From contig QEVM01000020.1 in the NCBI GenBank assembly GCA_003576805.1, forward strand, positions 1-38,576: a DNA stretch of 38,576 nt. The letters run 5' to 3'. Shown here piece by piece: positions 1 to 11,112 of the stretch (the first letter of the stretch is position 1; the number at the start of each line of letters is the position of its first letter). Below the pieces are notes generated by a model. That model was not told the origin of the DNA. It did not search any database and saw nothing but the letters and a program-made list of their open reading frames with translations. Made by a program: the position numbers and the translations under genes. This stretch comes from Pseudomonadota bacterium (GTDB lineage: Bacteria; Myxococcota_A; UBA9160; PR03).

Positions 1-645
1 CGGGCGCTCGGCGGCGAGCGCCGCCTGCTGCTCTTCCCGCCGGTGCTCGGGCTCGACGGCCACGCGGGCGTGCGGAGCTGGATCGCGGAGGAGGCCGGCT
101 GCCGCGTGGCGGAGCTGGTCGGCGCGCCGTCGCTCTCGCTGGCCGGCTATCGGCTCGACCGCGCGCTGCAGGGTGCGCTCGCGCGCGCGCGCGTCGCGGT
201 CGTCCCGGGGCGCGCGGCGTCGGTCGAGAGCGAGGGCGCGCGCGCGCGCGGCGTGCGTATCGAGGGCGGCGAGACGCTCGCGTGCGACGCGCTCGTGATC
301 GCGAGCGGTCGCTTCGTAGGGGGCGGCGTCGCGGACCGCGGCGGCGCGCTCGCCGAGACGCTGCTCGACCTGCCGCTCCACGACCTCGCCGGCCGGCGCG
401 TCGACGGGCTCGCGCCGCACCGCCTCGTCCGGCGCGACTACGAAGGCGAGCAGCCGCTCTTCGCAGCCGGCGTGCGCACCGACACGCGACTGCGTCCGCT
501 CGGCGCCGGCGGCGCGCCGCGCTTCGCGAACTGCTTCGCGGCGGGCGACCTGCTCGGCGCCTTCGATCCGGCGCGCGACCGCACGGGGCTCGGCGTCGCG
601 CTGCTCTCCGGCCGCCGCGCGGGCGAAGAGGCGGCGGCGTGCTGA
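1..645 (+). CDS. glpB: GlpB-like anaerobic glycerol-3-phosphate dehydrogenase subunit B (5' truncated)
   Basis: The reading frame is open from base 1, so this is the C-terminal part of a gene that begins upstream. The visible 214 residues resemble the flavoprotein GlpB: an FPPVLGL segment near the start, a mid-region [13 protein letters not shown] typical of FAD-dependent oxidoreductases, and a C-terminal [14 protein letters not shown] segment that resembles the flavin-contacting end of these proteins. GlpB acts with GlpA and GlpC to oxidise glycerol-3-phosphate at the membrane and pass electrons to quinone. The next gene overlaps it and encodes an iron-sulfur protein, which supports the glpABC reading; glpA would be expected just upstream. 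The family assignment rests on residue patterns, so a related FAD oxidoreductase remains possible. Confidence 0.7.
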   Translation, partial: RALGGERRLLLFPPVLGLDGHAGVRSWIAEEAGCRVAELVGAPSLSLAGYRLDRALQGALARARVAVVPGRAASVESEGARARGVRIEGGETLACDALVIASGRFVGGGVADRGGALAETLLDLPLHDLAGRRVDGLAPHRLVRRDYEGEQPLFAAGVRTDTRLRPLGAGGAPRFANCFAAGDLLGAFDPARDRTGLGVALLSGRRAGEEAAAC

Positions 646-1100
646 GCGGCTATCGCGGCTTCCGGCGCGAGTTGGCGCGCACCGGCTCGCTGCGCGCGCT
701 GTGGCTCCAGCTCCGCACCGGCGCGCGCCACCTCGGGCGCCAGCTGCTCGGCCGGCGCGACGGAGATCCGGTCGAACGCTTCTTCCGCAACTACGCGGAC
801 GACGGCTTCCGCCTGCCCGACCCCGCCGCGGCGGCGCTGCAGCTCGACGCCGAGCGGTGTCTCGTCTGCGGGCTGTGCTCGGCGGAGTGCGCGCGCGTGG
901 GCGGCGCGCCCGCGCTCGATCCGCGCGACGCGGTGATCGCCGCCGCGCGGCTCGCGATCGACTGGGTGCGGCTCGACGTCTCGCCGCTCGGCGCCGGCGC
1001 GTCCGCGTCCGCGTGCGCCGGTTGCCGCGCCTGCGACGCGGTCTGCCCGGCCGCGATCCCGATCTCGCGCGTGCAGAGCTGGCTGGCGCGCACGGACTGA
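639..1100 (+). CDS. short GlpC/HdrC-like dicluster ferredoxin subunit
   Basis: This 153-residue protein has two 4Fe-4S binding patterns, [11 protein letters not shown] near residue 70 and [12 protein letters not shown] near residue 127, each C-x2-C-x2-C-x3-C. It would relay electrons from the GlpB-type flavoprotein to the membrane. Enterobacterial GlpC is about 400 residues and carries two C-terminal cysteine-rich CCG domains. Those are absent here, so the protein looks more like HdrC or the iron-sulfur half of GlpC. The GTG start at 639 overlaps the glpB stop by several bases, implying translational coupling. The N-terminal 60 residues are basic and lack a clear membrane helix. The ferredoxin nature is certain; the exact partner is inferred from position. 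Confidence 0.72.
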   Translation: MLSGYRGFRRELARTGSLRALWLQLRTGARHLGRQLLGRRDGDPVERFFRNYADDGFRLPDPAAAALQLDAERCLVCGLCSAECARVGGAPALDPRDAVIAAARLAIDWVRLDVSPLGAGASASACAGCRACDAVCPAAIPISRVQSWLARTD

Positions 1101-1115
1101 GAGAAGAGGAGGCGC

Positions 1116-3998
1116 ATGCGCGCGCTCGCGCTCGCCGTGACGGCGCTCACCGGCTTCGCCGGCCTCGTGTACGAGGTCGCCTGGCAGAAGTACCTCGCGA
1201 TCCTGATGGGCGCGCAGAGCGAGGCGACGGCGGCGATCCTCGCCATCTTCCTCGGCGGCCTCTCGCTCGGCTACTGGCTCTGGGGCCGCGCGAGCGTGCA
1301 CGTCTCGGCCGCCGATCCGGCCGCGCGCGCCGCGCGGCTGCTCCTCCTCTACGCGGCGATCGAGGCCGCGATCGGCGTCTGGGCGCTGCTTTTCCCGCTG
1401 CTGTTCCGCGCCGCGCAGGCCGCGACGGGCCTGTTCGCGATCGAGAGCCCGGCGCTCGGCCTCGCGCTCGACGGCCTGCTCGCGACGCTCCTGATCGGCC
1501 CGCCGACCATCTTGATGGGCGCGACGATCCCGTTGCTCACCCAGGCGCTGGCGCGCGACCTCGACGACGCCACGCGCATCCACGCGCTCGTCTACGGCTT
1601 CAACACGGCGGGCGCGTTCGCCGGCGCGCTGGCGGCGGGCTTCTGGCTGATCGCGGCGCTCGGATTGGTCGGCGTGCTCGTCGCGATGGCCGCGCTGAAC
1701 CTCGCGGCCGCCGCCGTCTTCGCGGCGATCGCGCGGCGCGCGGCGCGCGGCGTGGCCGCGCCCGCCGCGGAGGCCCCGAGCCGCGTCGCGGGCTTCGCGA
1801 TCTACGCGGCCGCCGCGCTCTGCATCGGCTTCGCGATGACGACGCTGCAGGCCGTGCTGATCCGCGTCGGCGGGCTCGCGCTCGGCGCCTCGCACGTCAC
1901 GTTCTCGCTCGTCGTCTCGGTGTTCGTGCTGTGCATCGCGCTCGGCAGCTTCGGCGTGTCGGCGCTCTCGCGCATCCGCGGCGGGCTGCTCGTCGCGAAC
2001 GCCTGGCTGCTCGCGCTCGCGTTCGGCGCGCTCTACTTCGGCGTGCAGGACGCCGGCTACTGGACGCACGCGCTGCGCAGCCTGTTCCGCGACGATCCGC
2101 ACGGGCTGTGGCTGTTCCGGCTGGCGGTGTTCGGCGGCCTGCTCGTCGCGATCGGTCCGGCCGTGGTGCTGTCGGGCGCGACGCTGCCGCTGCTCTTCCA
2201 CCACCTGCGCCACTACGTGACCGATCTCGGCGCCGTCGCGGGGCGGCTCTACAGCTGGAACACCGTCGGCTCGGTGCTCGGCGCCGTCGTCGGCGGCTAC
2301 CTGCTGTTCCTGCCGCTCGACCTCGACGGCGTGTTCCGCGTCGCCGTCGCGGCGCTCGCGGTGGCCGCCGCGCTGCTGACGACGCGCGTCGCGCGCGTGC
2401 GCTGGCTCGGGCTGGCCGCGCTGGCGCCCGCACTCGTCGCGCTCGCGCTGCTGCCGCGCTGGGATGCGTACCGGCTCTCGCTCGGCACGTTTCGCTACCG
2501 CCAGCCGCAGGCGACGACCTTCGCCGGCCCCGACGCCTACTTCCGCGATCGCCAGCAGCGCTCGGGCGAGCGCATCCTGTTCTACGACGACGACCCGATC
2601 GCGTCGGTGGCGGTGCGCGAGTTCCCGTACGGCGAGACGCGCTCGCGCGCCATCCTGACCAACGGCAAGTCCGACGGCGCGCTCGTCGGCGACTACACCA
2701 CGACCGCGCTCGCCGCCGTGCTGCCCGCGCTCTTCGCGGAGCGCACCGAGCGCGCGCTCGTGATCGGCTGGGGCACCGGCGTCACGGCCGGCGAGCTGGC
2801 CTCGCTCGATTCGATGCGCGAGGTCGTGGTCGCCGAGATCTCGCGCGGCGTGATGGCCGCGGCGCCCTGGTTCGAGCACGGCAATCTCGGCGCGCGCGCC
2901 AACCGCAAGGTGCGCGTCGTCCAGACCGACGCCTACCGCGCGCTGCTGCGCAGCGAGGGCCGCTACGACCTGATCGTGTCCGAGCCGAGCAATCCGTGGG
3001 TGAGCGGCGTCGAGATGCTGTTCAGCCGCGAGTTCCTGGAGGCGGCCCGCGACCGCCTGAACCCGGGCGGCGTCTACACGCAGTGGTTCCCGCTGTACGA
3101 GACGGACGACGAGACGGTGGCGCTGGTGCTGCGCACGCTCGCGAGCGTGTTCGGCGACGCCGCCGTCTGGAACACGACCGGCCCCGACCTGCTGCTGCTG
3201 GGCTTCCGCGAAGGCGGCGCCGGCGCGGACGCGGACCTCGCACGCCTGCTCGAACGCAAGGCGCGCGCCGACTTCGCGGCGACGCTCGAGCGCGCGGGCA
3301 TCCGCGACGTGCCCGCGCTGCTGGCGCACGAGCTGATGCCGCGCGGCGCGCTCGCGCAGCTCGAGCTGCCCGGCGCGGTGCACACGCTGCTGCACCCGCT
3401 GCTCGCCGACCGCGCGGCGCGCGCCTTCTTCGCAGGCGACCGCGGCCGCTTGCCGTCGCTCGCGGCGGCGGACGCCGCGCGCGCCGGCGCGAGCCGCTCG
3501 CTGCTGCGGCGCTGGGCCGCGTCGCGCGAGGGCGGCAAGCTGTCGGTCGTCGAGCGCGACGCGGCCGCGCGCGAGGCGTGCCGCTACCGGATGCGCGAGT
3601 GCGCCGTGCTGCTCGCGCAGTGGCGCGCCGAGCAGCCGGACAATCCGCTGCTGCGCGTGCGGATCGAGGGCGCGCGCCGCCAGCCGCCATCGGGCGACGC
3701 CATCGACGAGCACCTCGTCGGCAATCTGTCGCTGCTCTTCGACGCGCGGCGGATCGCGCCCGCCGATCCGGGCACGTCGCTCGCGATCGCCGAGCAGGCG
3801 AGCGAGCTCTTCGTCGAGTACTTCCATCCGGCCGCGCCGTTCTCGCGCGACGCGCTGCGCGCGCTCTGGTCGCAGTGCGCGGCGGACGCGCGCCTCGCGG
3901 AGCGCTGCGCAGCGTCGCGCGCCGCGCTCGAGCGGCGCATCGGCTCGCTGGCGCAGAGCGTCGACGGCGCCGCTGCGTCCGCGTCCGCGGCGCCCTGA
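1116..3998 (+). CDS. membrane-anchored spermidine synthase-like protein (fused transporter-like and methyltransferase-fold domains)
   Basis: This 960-residue protein has three parts. Roughly residues 1-450 hold a dozen or more hydrophobic helices, beginning with a [12 protein letters not shown] segment that is diagnostic of the fused-MFS/spermidine synthase family. Residues about 500-720 form a spermidine-synthase fold: [13 protein letters not shown] near residue 547 is the nucleotide/SAM-type loop, and [10 protein letters not shown] near 622 sits in the active-site position. The last 240 residues are a soluble extension of unknown role. A GAGGAGG ribosome site lies three bases before the ATG. 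True polyamine synthesis is not demonstrated; many members have no assigned substrate. It follows the glp genes by 15 bases and may share their transcript. Confidence 0.8.
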   Translation: MRALALAVTALTGFAGLVYEVAWQKYLAILMGAQSEATAAILAIFLGGLSLGYWLWGRASVHVSAADPAARAARLLLLYAAIEAAIGVWALLFPLLFRAAQAATGLFAIESPALGLALDGLLATLLIGPPTILMGATIPLLTQALARDLDDATRIHALVYGFNTAGAFAGALAAGFWLIAALGLVGVLVAMAALNLAAAAVFAAIARRAARGVAAPAAEAPSRVAGFAIYAAAALCIGFAMTTLQAVLIRVGGLALGASHVTFSLVVSVFVLCIALGSFGVSALSRIRGGLLVANAWLLALAFGALYFGVQDAGYWTHALRSLFRDDPHGLWLFRLAVFGGLLVAIGPAVVLSGATLPLLFHHLRHYVTDLGAVAGRLYSWNTVGSVLGAVVGGYLLFLPLDLDGVFRVAVAALAVAAALLTTRVARVRWLGLAALAPALVALALLPRWDAYRLSLGTFRYRQPQATTFAGPDAYFRDRQQRSGERILFYDDDPIASVAVREFPYGETRSRAILTNGKSDGALVGDYTTTALAAVLPALFAERTERALVIGWGTGVTAGELASLDSMREVVVAEISRGVMAAAPWFEHGNLGARANRKVRVVQTDAYRALLRSEGRYDLIVSEPSNPWVSGVEMLFSREFLEAARDRLNPGGVYTQWFPLYETDDETVALVLRTLASVFGDAAVWNTTGPDLLLLGFREGGAGADADLARLLERKARADFAATLERAGIRDVPALLAHELMPRGALAQLELPGAVHTLLHPLLADRAARAFFAGDRGRLPSLAAADAARAGASRSLLRRWAASREGGKLSVVERDAAAREACRYRMRECAVLLAQWRAEQPDNPLLRVRIEGARRQPPSGDAIDEHLVGNLSLLFDARRIAPADPGTSLAIAEQASELFVEYFHPAAPFSRDALRALWSQCAADARLAERCAASRAALERRIGSLAQSVDGAAASASAAP

Positions 3999-4032
3999 GC
4001 GCGCGCTGGCATCGCTTCCCCGAATCCTCTAA

Positions 4033-6291
<2,259 letters not shown>

Positions 6292-6300
6292 GAGAAGCGC

Positions 6301-7464
6301 TTGAACGTCCACGAGTACCAGGCGAAGGAGCTGCTGCGCTCCTACGGCGTGCCGGTGCCCGCCGGCAAGCTGGCGACGACGCCGGCCGAGGCGGAGAGCG
6401 CGGCGCGCTCGCTCGCGACGAACGTCGTCGTGGTGAAGGCGCAGGTGCACGCGGGCGGCCGCGGCAAGGCGGGCGGCATCAAGGTCGCCAAGTCGCCGGC
6501 CGAGGCGAAGCGGATCGCGAGCGAGATCCTCGGCATGACGCTGCGCACGCACCAGACCGGCGCCGAGGGCAAGCTCGTGCGCAAGGTCTGGATCGAGGCC
6601 GGCTGCGACATCGCGCGCGAGCTCTACCTCGCGATCGTGCTCGACCGCGCCGCCGAAGACCTGGCGATCATCGCCTCGACCGAGGGCGGCATGGAGATCG
6701 AGGAGGTCGCGGAGCGCTCGCCCGAGAAGATCCTCACCGTGCACGTCGACCCGGCGGCCGGGCTGCAGCCGTTCCACGTGCGGCGCGTCGCCTTCGGGCT
6801 CGGCCTGCCGGCCGAGTCGGTCGCGAAGCTCGAGGTCTTCCTCGGCGGCCTCTACCGGCTCTTCACGGAGAAGGATGCCTCGCTCGCGGAGATCAATCCG
6901 CTGGTGGTGACCGGCGGCGGCGACTTCCTCGCGCTCGACTGCAAGCTCAACTTCGACGACAACGCGCTGTTCCGGCACGCCGACGTGCGCGAGCTGCGCG
7001 ACCCCGACGAGGAGGACGCGCGCGAGCGCGAGGCGAACGAGCTCGACATCGCCTACGTCGGCCTCGACGGCGACGTCGGCTGCCTCGTCAACGGCGCCGG
7101 CCTCGCGATGGCGACGCTCGACATGCTGCGCGCCGCGGGCGGCTCGCCGGCCAACTTCCTCGACGTCGGCGGCGGCACCAATCAGGAGCGCGTCGCCGCC
7201 GCGTTCAAGCTGATCCTCCAGGACCCGCAGGTGAAGGCGATCCTGGTCAACATCTTCGGCGGCATCGTGCGCTGCGACCTGGTCGCGGAGGGCGTCGTCG
7301 CCGCCGCGCGCGAGCTCGGCGTCGCGGTGCCGCTCGTGGTGCGGCTGCAGGGAAACAACGCGGCGGAGGGCCGTCGCATCCTCGAGTCGTCGGGGCTGAA
7401 CATCACGCCCGCCGAGACGTTCCGCGAAGCGGGCGAGCGCGCGGTCGCGGCGGCGAGGGGCTGA
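6301..7464 (+). CDS. sucC: succinyl-CoA synthetase (ADP-forming) beta subunit
   Basis: The 387-residue product has the full family length (E. coli 388). It opens with [12 protein letters not shown], the conserved start of the ATP-grasp beta subunit, and carries [14 protein letters not shown] in the nucleotide-binding domain. EINPLVVT supplies the metal-binding residues, and [10 protein letters not shown] lies in the CoA-ligase domain. With SucD it converts succinyl-CoA to succinate while making ATP, or runs the reverse reaction. The start is TTG at 6301, supported by an AGGAGA site that overlaps the mdh stop and by homology of the first residues. Confidence 0.97.
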   Translation: MNVHEYQAKELLRSYGVPVPAGKLATTPAEAESAARSLATNVVVVKAQVHAGGRGKAGGIKVAKSPAEAKRIASEILGMTLRTHQTGAEGKLVRKVWIEAGCDIARELYLAIVLDRAAEDLAIIASTEGGMEIEEVAERSPEKILTVHVDPAAGLQPFHVRRVAFGLGLPAESVAKLEVFLGGLYRLFTEKDASLAEINPLVVTGGGDFLALDCKLNFDDNALFRHADVRELRDPDEEDAREREANELDIAYVGLDGDVGCLVNGAGLAMATLDMLRAAGGSPANFLDVGGGTNQERVAAAFKLILQDPQVKAILVNIFGGIVRCDLVAEGVVAAARELGVAVPLVVRLQGNNAAEGRRILESSGLNITPAETFREAGERAVAAARG

Positions 7465-7469
7465 GCACG

Positions 7470-8345
7470 ATGTCGATCCTGTGCGACCGCGACACGAAGC
7501 TGTTGATCCAGGGCGTCGGCAAGACCGGGCGCCTGCACGCGAAGCTCTCGCGCGAGTACCACACGCAGGTGGTCGGCGGCGTCGCGCCCGGCAAGGGCGG
7601 CACCGAGGTGGACGGCATCCCGTGCTTCGACACGGCGCGCGAGGCGGTCGCGGCGACGGGCGCCGACGCGTCGGTCGTGTTCGTTCCGCCGCCGGGCGCG
7701 GCGGACGCGATCCTCGAGGCGGCGGACGCGGGCATCGGCCTCGTCGTCTGCATCACCGAGGGCATTCCCGCGCTCGACATGCTGCGCGCCAAGCGCGCGC
7801 TGCGCGGCTCGCGGACGCGGCTGCTCGGGCCGAACTGCCCGGGCGTCGTGACGCCGGGCCAGTGCCGCATCGGCATCATGCCCGCGCACATCACCAAGCC
7901 GGGCCCGGTCGGCGTCGTGTCGCGCTCGGGGACGCTGACCTACGAGGCGGTCGACCAGCTCTCGCGCCTCGGCATCGGCCAGAGCAGCTGCGTCGGCATC
8001 GGCGGCGATCCGATCATCGGCACCACCTTCGTCGACGCGCTCGCGCTCTTCGAGGCGGACCCGGAGACGAAGGCCGTGATCCTGATCGGCGAGATCGGCG
8101 GCTCGGCCGAGGAGACCGCGGCGGCGTTCGTGAAGGAGCACATGACGAAGCCCGTCGTGGCCTTCATCGCCGGCCAGAACGCGCCGCCCGGCAAACGCAT
8201 GGGGCACGCCGGCGCGATCATCGCCGGCGGCAAGGGCCGCGCGTCCGACAAGATCGCCGCGCTCGAAGCAGCCGGCGTGCGCGTCGCGCCGTCGCCCGCC
8301 GAGATCGGCGAGACGCTCGCCAAGCGCTGCCCCGATCTGCGATGA
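7470..8345 (+). CDS. sucD: succinyl-CoA synthetase alpha subunit
   Basis: The 291-residue alpha subunit starts five bases after the sucC stop. It shows the CoA-binding [11 protein letters not shown] segment, [31 protein letters not shown] and the active-site segment KRMGHAGAI. His246 in that segment aligns with the E. coli residue that is phosphorylated during catalysis. The stop codon overlaps the ATG of the cupin gene as ATGA, so that gene is probably translated from the same message. Confidence 0.97.
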   Translation: MSILCDRDTKLLIQGVGKTGRLHAKLSREYHTQVVGGVAPGKGGTEVDGIPCFDTAREAVAATGADASVVFVPPPGAADAILEAADAGIGLVVCITEGIPALDMLRAKRALRGSRTRLLGPNCPGVVTPGQCRIGIMPAHITKPGPVGVVSRSGTLTYEAVDQLSRLGIGQSSCVGIGGDPIIGTTFVDALALFEADPETKAVILIGEIGGSAEETAAAFVKEHMTKPVVAFIAGQNAPPGKRMGHAGAIIAGGKGRASDKIAALEAAGVRVAPSPAEIGETLAKRCPDLR

Positions 8346-8677
8346 AGCGCGTCGCGCTCGCAGAGCTCGCTCTCGAGCGCGTCGTGCACAATCCGGAGAT
8401 CGCGAAGCGGGTGCTGCTGCGCGCGGGCGACGTCCCGCACCTCGTGCAGCTCGCGCAGGCGCGGCTCGCGCCGGGCCAGATCGCGCCGGGCCACGCGCAC
8501 GCCGACATGTGGGAAATCTTCTTCGCGCAGGAAGGGGAGGGCGCGCTCGCCGTCGACGGCGCCGTGCACGCGCTGCCCGCCGGCGCCTGCATCGCGGTCG
8601 CGCCCGGCGAAGTCCACGAGCTGCGCAATCCCGGCGCGCGCGAGCTCGTCGTGCTCTACCTCGGGATCAAGGCGTAG
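8342..8677 (+). CDS. small cupin-domain protein
   Basis: This 111-residue protein is a single cupin barrel. Its first motif is [13 protein letters not shown], with two histidines and a glutamate as metal ligands, and the second is [11 protein letters not shown], with one histidine. The ATG overlaps the sucD stop by four bases, so it belongs to the TCA operon by translational coupling. The substrate cannot be told from sequence; small cupins range from isomerases and dioxygenases to sensors. The last 11 bases overlap the 3' end of the convergent VOC gene. A link to TCA metabolism is only an inference from position. Confidence 0.85.
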   Translation: MKRVALAELALERVVHNPEIAKRVLLRAGDVPHLVQLAQARLAPGQIAPGHAHADMWEIFFAQEGEGALAVDGAVHALPAGACIAVAPGEVHELRNPGARELVVLYLGIKA

Positions 8678-9434
8678 CGGCTTCCACCAGCCGCAGCGCG
8701 GTGCCCGCGATCCACAGCGAATCGCCCTCGACGCGCAGGCCGCGCTGCGCCGCCGTCGCGAGCGCCCGCTCGCGCGCGCCGCGGCTCGCCTCGACGAGCT
8801 CCACGCAGGCGAGTCCTTCGCCGGCGCCGCGCGCCGGGCAGAAGTGCAGCGTGCCGCCGTCGAGCGCGATCGCGAACACGTCCCCGCCGAGCGCCGACGC
8901 GGGGCGGTCGATCAGCGCCGCCCAGTGCGCGGCCAGGCCCGCGGGCGCGTCACTCGTGAGCGTCGCGCCCGCGAGGCCCGTGACGACGTCGCGCCGCACG
9001 TGCGCCTCCCAGTCGGGCCCGGCCCAGTCCCAGCTCTGCGCCGGCTCGGCGCAGTCGAACGAGAGGATCGCGCCGCCGACGTCGCGCGGATGGAGGTGGA
9101 GCGTCGCGATGCGCGGCGCGGCGTGCTCGAACACCACGCGGACCTCTTCCCGCTGCGCGCGCGCTCGCGCCGCGGCCAGATCGCCGGTCTGGACGATCAC
9201 CATGTAGCCGCAGTCCCCGCCGCGCCGCGCGAGCAGCCGCGCGCCCGAGGCGTCGTCGCGGATCGGCGACACCACTTCGAGGAAGCAATCGCCGACCGGC
9301 AGCACGGCGTTCGCGAGCCCGAACGCCGCGACGTCGGGATCGCGGAACGCGACGTCGAGGCCGAGGACGGCGCGCAGATGCTCGACGGTCGCGTCGAGCT
9401 CGCGCGCGAGCAGGGCGATCTGGCGCAGGCGCAT
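8667..9434 (-). CDS. glyoxalase-like (VOC superfamily) protein
   Basis: The 255-residue protein begins with a classic VOC opening, RQIALLARELDATVEHLRAVLGL, followed by AVLPVGDCFLEVVSPI. This pattern resembles the Glyoxalase-like domain group (Glyoxalase_3). A second, weaker VOC-like half spans about residues 130-250. The reaction is unknown, since the family includes lyases, dioxygenases and binding proteins. The ATG at 9434 was chosen because the fold starts immediately after it; the frame stays open upstream but without recognisable protein. It is convergent with the cupin gene and overlaps it by 11 bases. Confidence 0.75.
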   Translation of the reverse strand: MRLRQIALLARELDATVEHLRAVLGLDVAFRDPDVAAFGLANAVLPVGDCFLEVVSPIRDDASGARLLARRGGDCGYMVIVQTGDLAAARARAQREEVRVVFEHAAPRIATLHLHPRDVGGAILSFDCAEPAQSWDWAGPDWEAHVRRDVVTGLAGATLTSDAPAGLAAHWAALIDRPASALGGDVFAIALDGGTLHFCPARGAGEGLACVELVEASRGARERALATAAQRGLRVEGDSLWIAGTALRLVEAATP

Positions 9435-9460
9435 GCCGCGAGCGTACCGCGTGCGCGCGC

Positions 9461-9910
9461 TCAGCGGCGTCCGAGCAAGAGCCCGAGCGCCGCACCCCAG
9501 ACGAGGTGCGACGCGATCATCATCGCGTTGCGGCCGGCCGGCTCGCGCGTCGCGGGCGGAAGGATGCCGGCCGCGGGCAGCCAGCCGAGATAGCTGCCCG
9601 CCCACACGCCGAGTCCGAAGAGCGCGCCGCGCGCCGCGGGCGGACCCGGCAGCAGCGGCGCGACGGCCGCGTACACCGCGCCGGCAGCGGCGCCGTAGCC
9701 GAAGTGCGCCGCCGTCGCGGTCGCGAGGCGCGTCGACGGCTCCATGTGCTCCGCGACACCGCTGGCGCGCAGCGTCTTCTCCGTGATCTGCTGCGGCGGC
9801 AGCGCCTGCGCGCGCGCGCCCGCGAGTCGCCGGTGCAGCAGCTCCATCGCGATCGTCATCGGGACCGTCGCAGCCGATCCGGCCAGCGTTCCGCCGAGTG
9901 CACGCAGCAT
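9461..9910 (-). CDS. small membrane protein, possibly DUF1440/YagU-like
   Basis: The 149-residue protein contains about four hydrophobic stretches: near residues 5-22, 66-87, 95-112 and 130-146. AHFGYGAAAGAVYA and a C-terminal ASHLVWGAALGLL resemble the poorly characterised YagU/DUF1440-type membrane proteins. No catalytic motif is visible. A GGAGGTGG ribosome site precedes the ATG at 9910, which supports this start over the longer open frame upstream. It lies downstream of korB on the same strand after a 173-base gap and just before the VOC gene. Confidence 0.65.
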   Translation of the reverse strand: MLRALGGTLAGSAATVPMTIAMELLHRRLAGARAQALPPQQITEKTLRASGVAEHMEPSTRLATATAAHFGYGAAAGAVYAAVAPLLPGPPAARGALFGLGVWAGSYLGWLPAAGILPPATREPAGRNAMMIASHLVWGAALGLLLGRR

Positions 9911-10083
9911 GGGCGCCACCTCCGCGCGAGGTGCAGAGCAAGTGACGTGCCGCGGCGTGCGCGCGCGCCGCGCGCGTGCGCCGGGCCGGCGCGCTGCGTT
10001 GGAACAAAGTTCCTGCCGTGCGAGCGGCGCCTCGCGTGCGGCCGGCGGTGGCGGCGCGCCGAGCGCGCGGCGGCGGAGCGCGT

Positions 10084-11112
10084 TCAGCCTTCGACCGTCC
10101 AGGTGTCGCCGGAGCGCAGCAGCTTGTCGAGCTTGCCCGGGCCGCGCGCCTCGACGGCGCTCTCGATCTGGGACTGGAGCATGCGCTCGTAGGTCGGCCG
10201 CTCGATCGCGCGCAGCACGCCGACGGGGATCGGGAACTCCGGCGGCGCCAGCGTCGCGAGCGCGAAGTGGTAGGCCGGGCTCTGCGCGCGCTCGTCGTGC
10301 ACCGTGACGCCCGCGGCGATCGGGTCCTCGTCGTCCCGCAGCGGGACGACGGTGGGCACGCCGTGCTCGATCCGGATGCCGCGGCGCTGTCCCTTGGCGC
10401 CGTAGACGAGCGGCTGCCCGTGCTCGAGCCGCAGCGCCGTGTCGACGCGCGTCTTCTTGTCCTCGATCGCCGCCCACTCGCCGTCGTTGTACACGGGGCA
10501 GTTCTGGAGGATCTCGACGAACGCCGCGCCGCGGTGATCGTGCGCGCGCCGCAGCACCTCCTGGAGGCCCGGCGCGTCGACGTCGACGGTGCGCGCGACG
10601 AACGTGGCGCCGGCGCCGAGCGCGAACGCGCTCGGCTCGATCGGGTAGTCGATCACGCCCATCGGCGTCGACTTGTTGCGCATGCCGACGCGCGAGGTCG
10701 GCGAGTACTGGCCCTTGGTGAGCCCGTAGATGCGGTTGTTGAAGAGCAGGATCTGGAGGTCCACGTTGCGGCGGATCACGTGGAGCATGTGGTTGCCGCC
10801 GATCGAGAGCCCGTCGCCGTCGCCGGTGATCACCCAGACCGACAGCTCCGGCCGCGCCAGCTTGATCCCGGTCGCGAAGGCCGGCGCGCGGCCGTGGATG
10901 GTGTGGAAGCCGTAGGTGTTCATGTAGTACGGGAAACGGCTCGAGCAGCCGATCCCCGACACGAACACGAAGTTCTCGCGCGGCACGCCGAGCTCCGGCA
11001 TCACGCGCTGGACGTTGGCCAGCACGCTGTAGTCGCCGCAGCCGGGGCACCAGCGGACCTCCTGGTCCGACTCGAAGTCCTTCTTGGTCAGCTTGGCGAG
11101 CGGTTCCGCCAT
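10084..11112 (-). CDS. korB: 2-oxoglutarate:ferredoxin oxidoreductase (2-oxoacid) beta subunit
   Basis: The 342-residue protein is the thiamine-diphosphate subunit. CPGCGDYS supplies Cys22 and Cys25, GIGCSSR supplies Cys56 and NCPVYNDG supplies Cys205; together these are the four ligands of the 4Fe-4S cluster expected in this family. The TPP-binding motif runs from GDGDGLSIGG (about 98) to FNN (about 126). With KorA it oxidises 2-oxoglutarate plus CoA to succinyl-CoA and reduces ferredoxin. The ATG shares its first base with the korA TGA stop, so the two are translationally coupled. Substrate choice is inferred from family resemblance and from nearby TCA genes; a pyruvate-active relative is less likely. 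Confidence 0.92.
   Translation of the reverse strand: MAEPLAKLTKKDFESDQEVRWCPGCGDYSVLANVQRVMPELGVPRENFVFVSGIGCSSRFPYYMNTYGFHTIHGRAPAFATGIKLARPELSVWVITGDGDGLSIGGNHMLHVIRRNVDLQILLFNNRIYGLTKGQYSPTSRVGMRNKSTPMGVIDYPIEPSAFALGAGATFVARTVDVDAPGLQEVLRRAHDHRGAAFVEILQNCPVYNDGEWAAIEDKKTRVDTALRLEHGQPLVYGAKGQRRGIRIEHGVPTVVPLRDDEDPIAAGVTVHDERAQSPAYHFALATLAPPEFPIPVGVLRAIERPTYERMLQSQIESAVEARGPGKLDKLLRSGDTWTVEG

Noticed and set aside
438-3827. A very long open frame (over 1100 codons) on the minus strand, and similar long antisense frames elsewhere, for example 17683-20421 and 35900-38572
   Set aside because: They lie opposite well-identified genes, give Arg/Ala/Glu/His-rich sequences without any motif, and are expected in GC-rich DNA where stop codons are rare.
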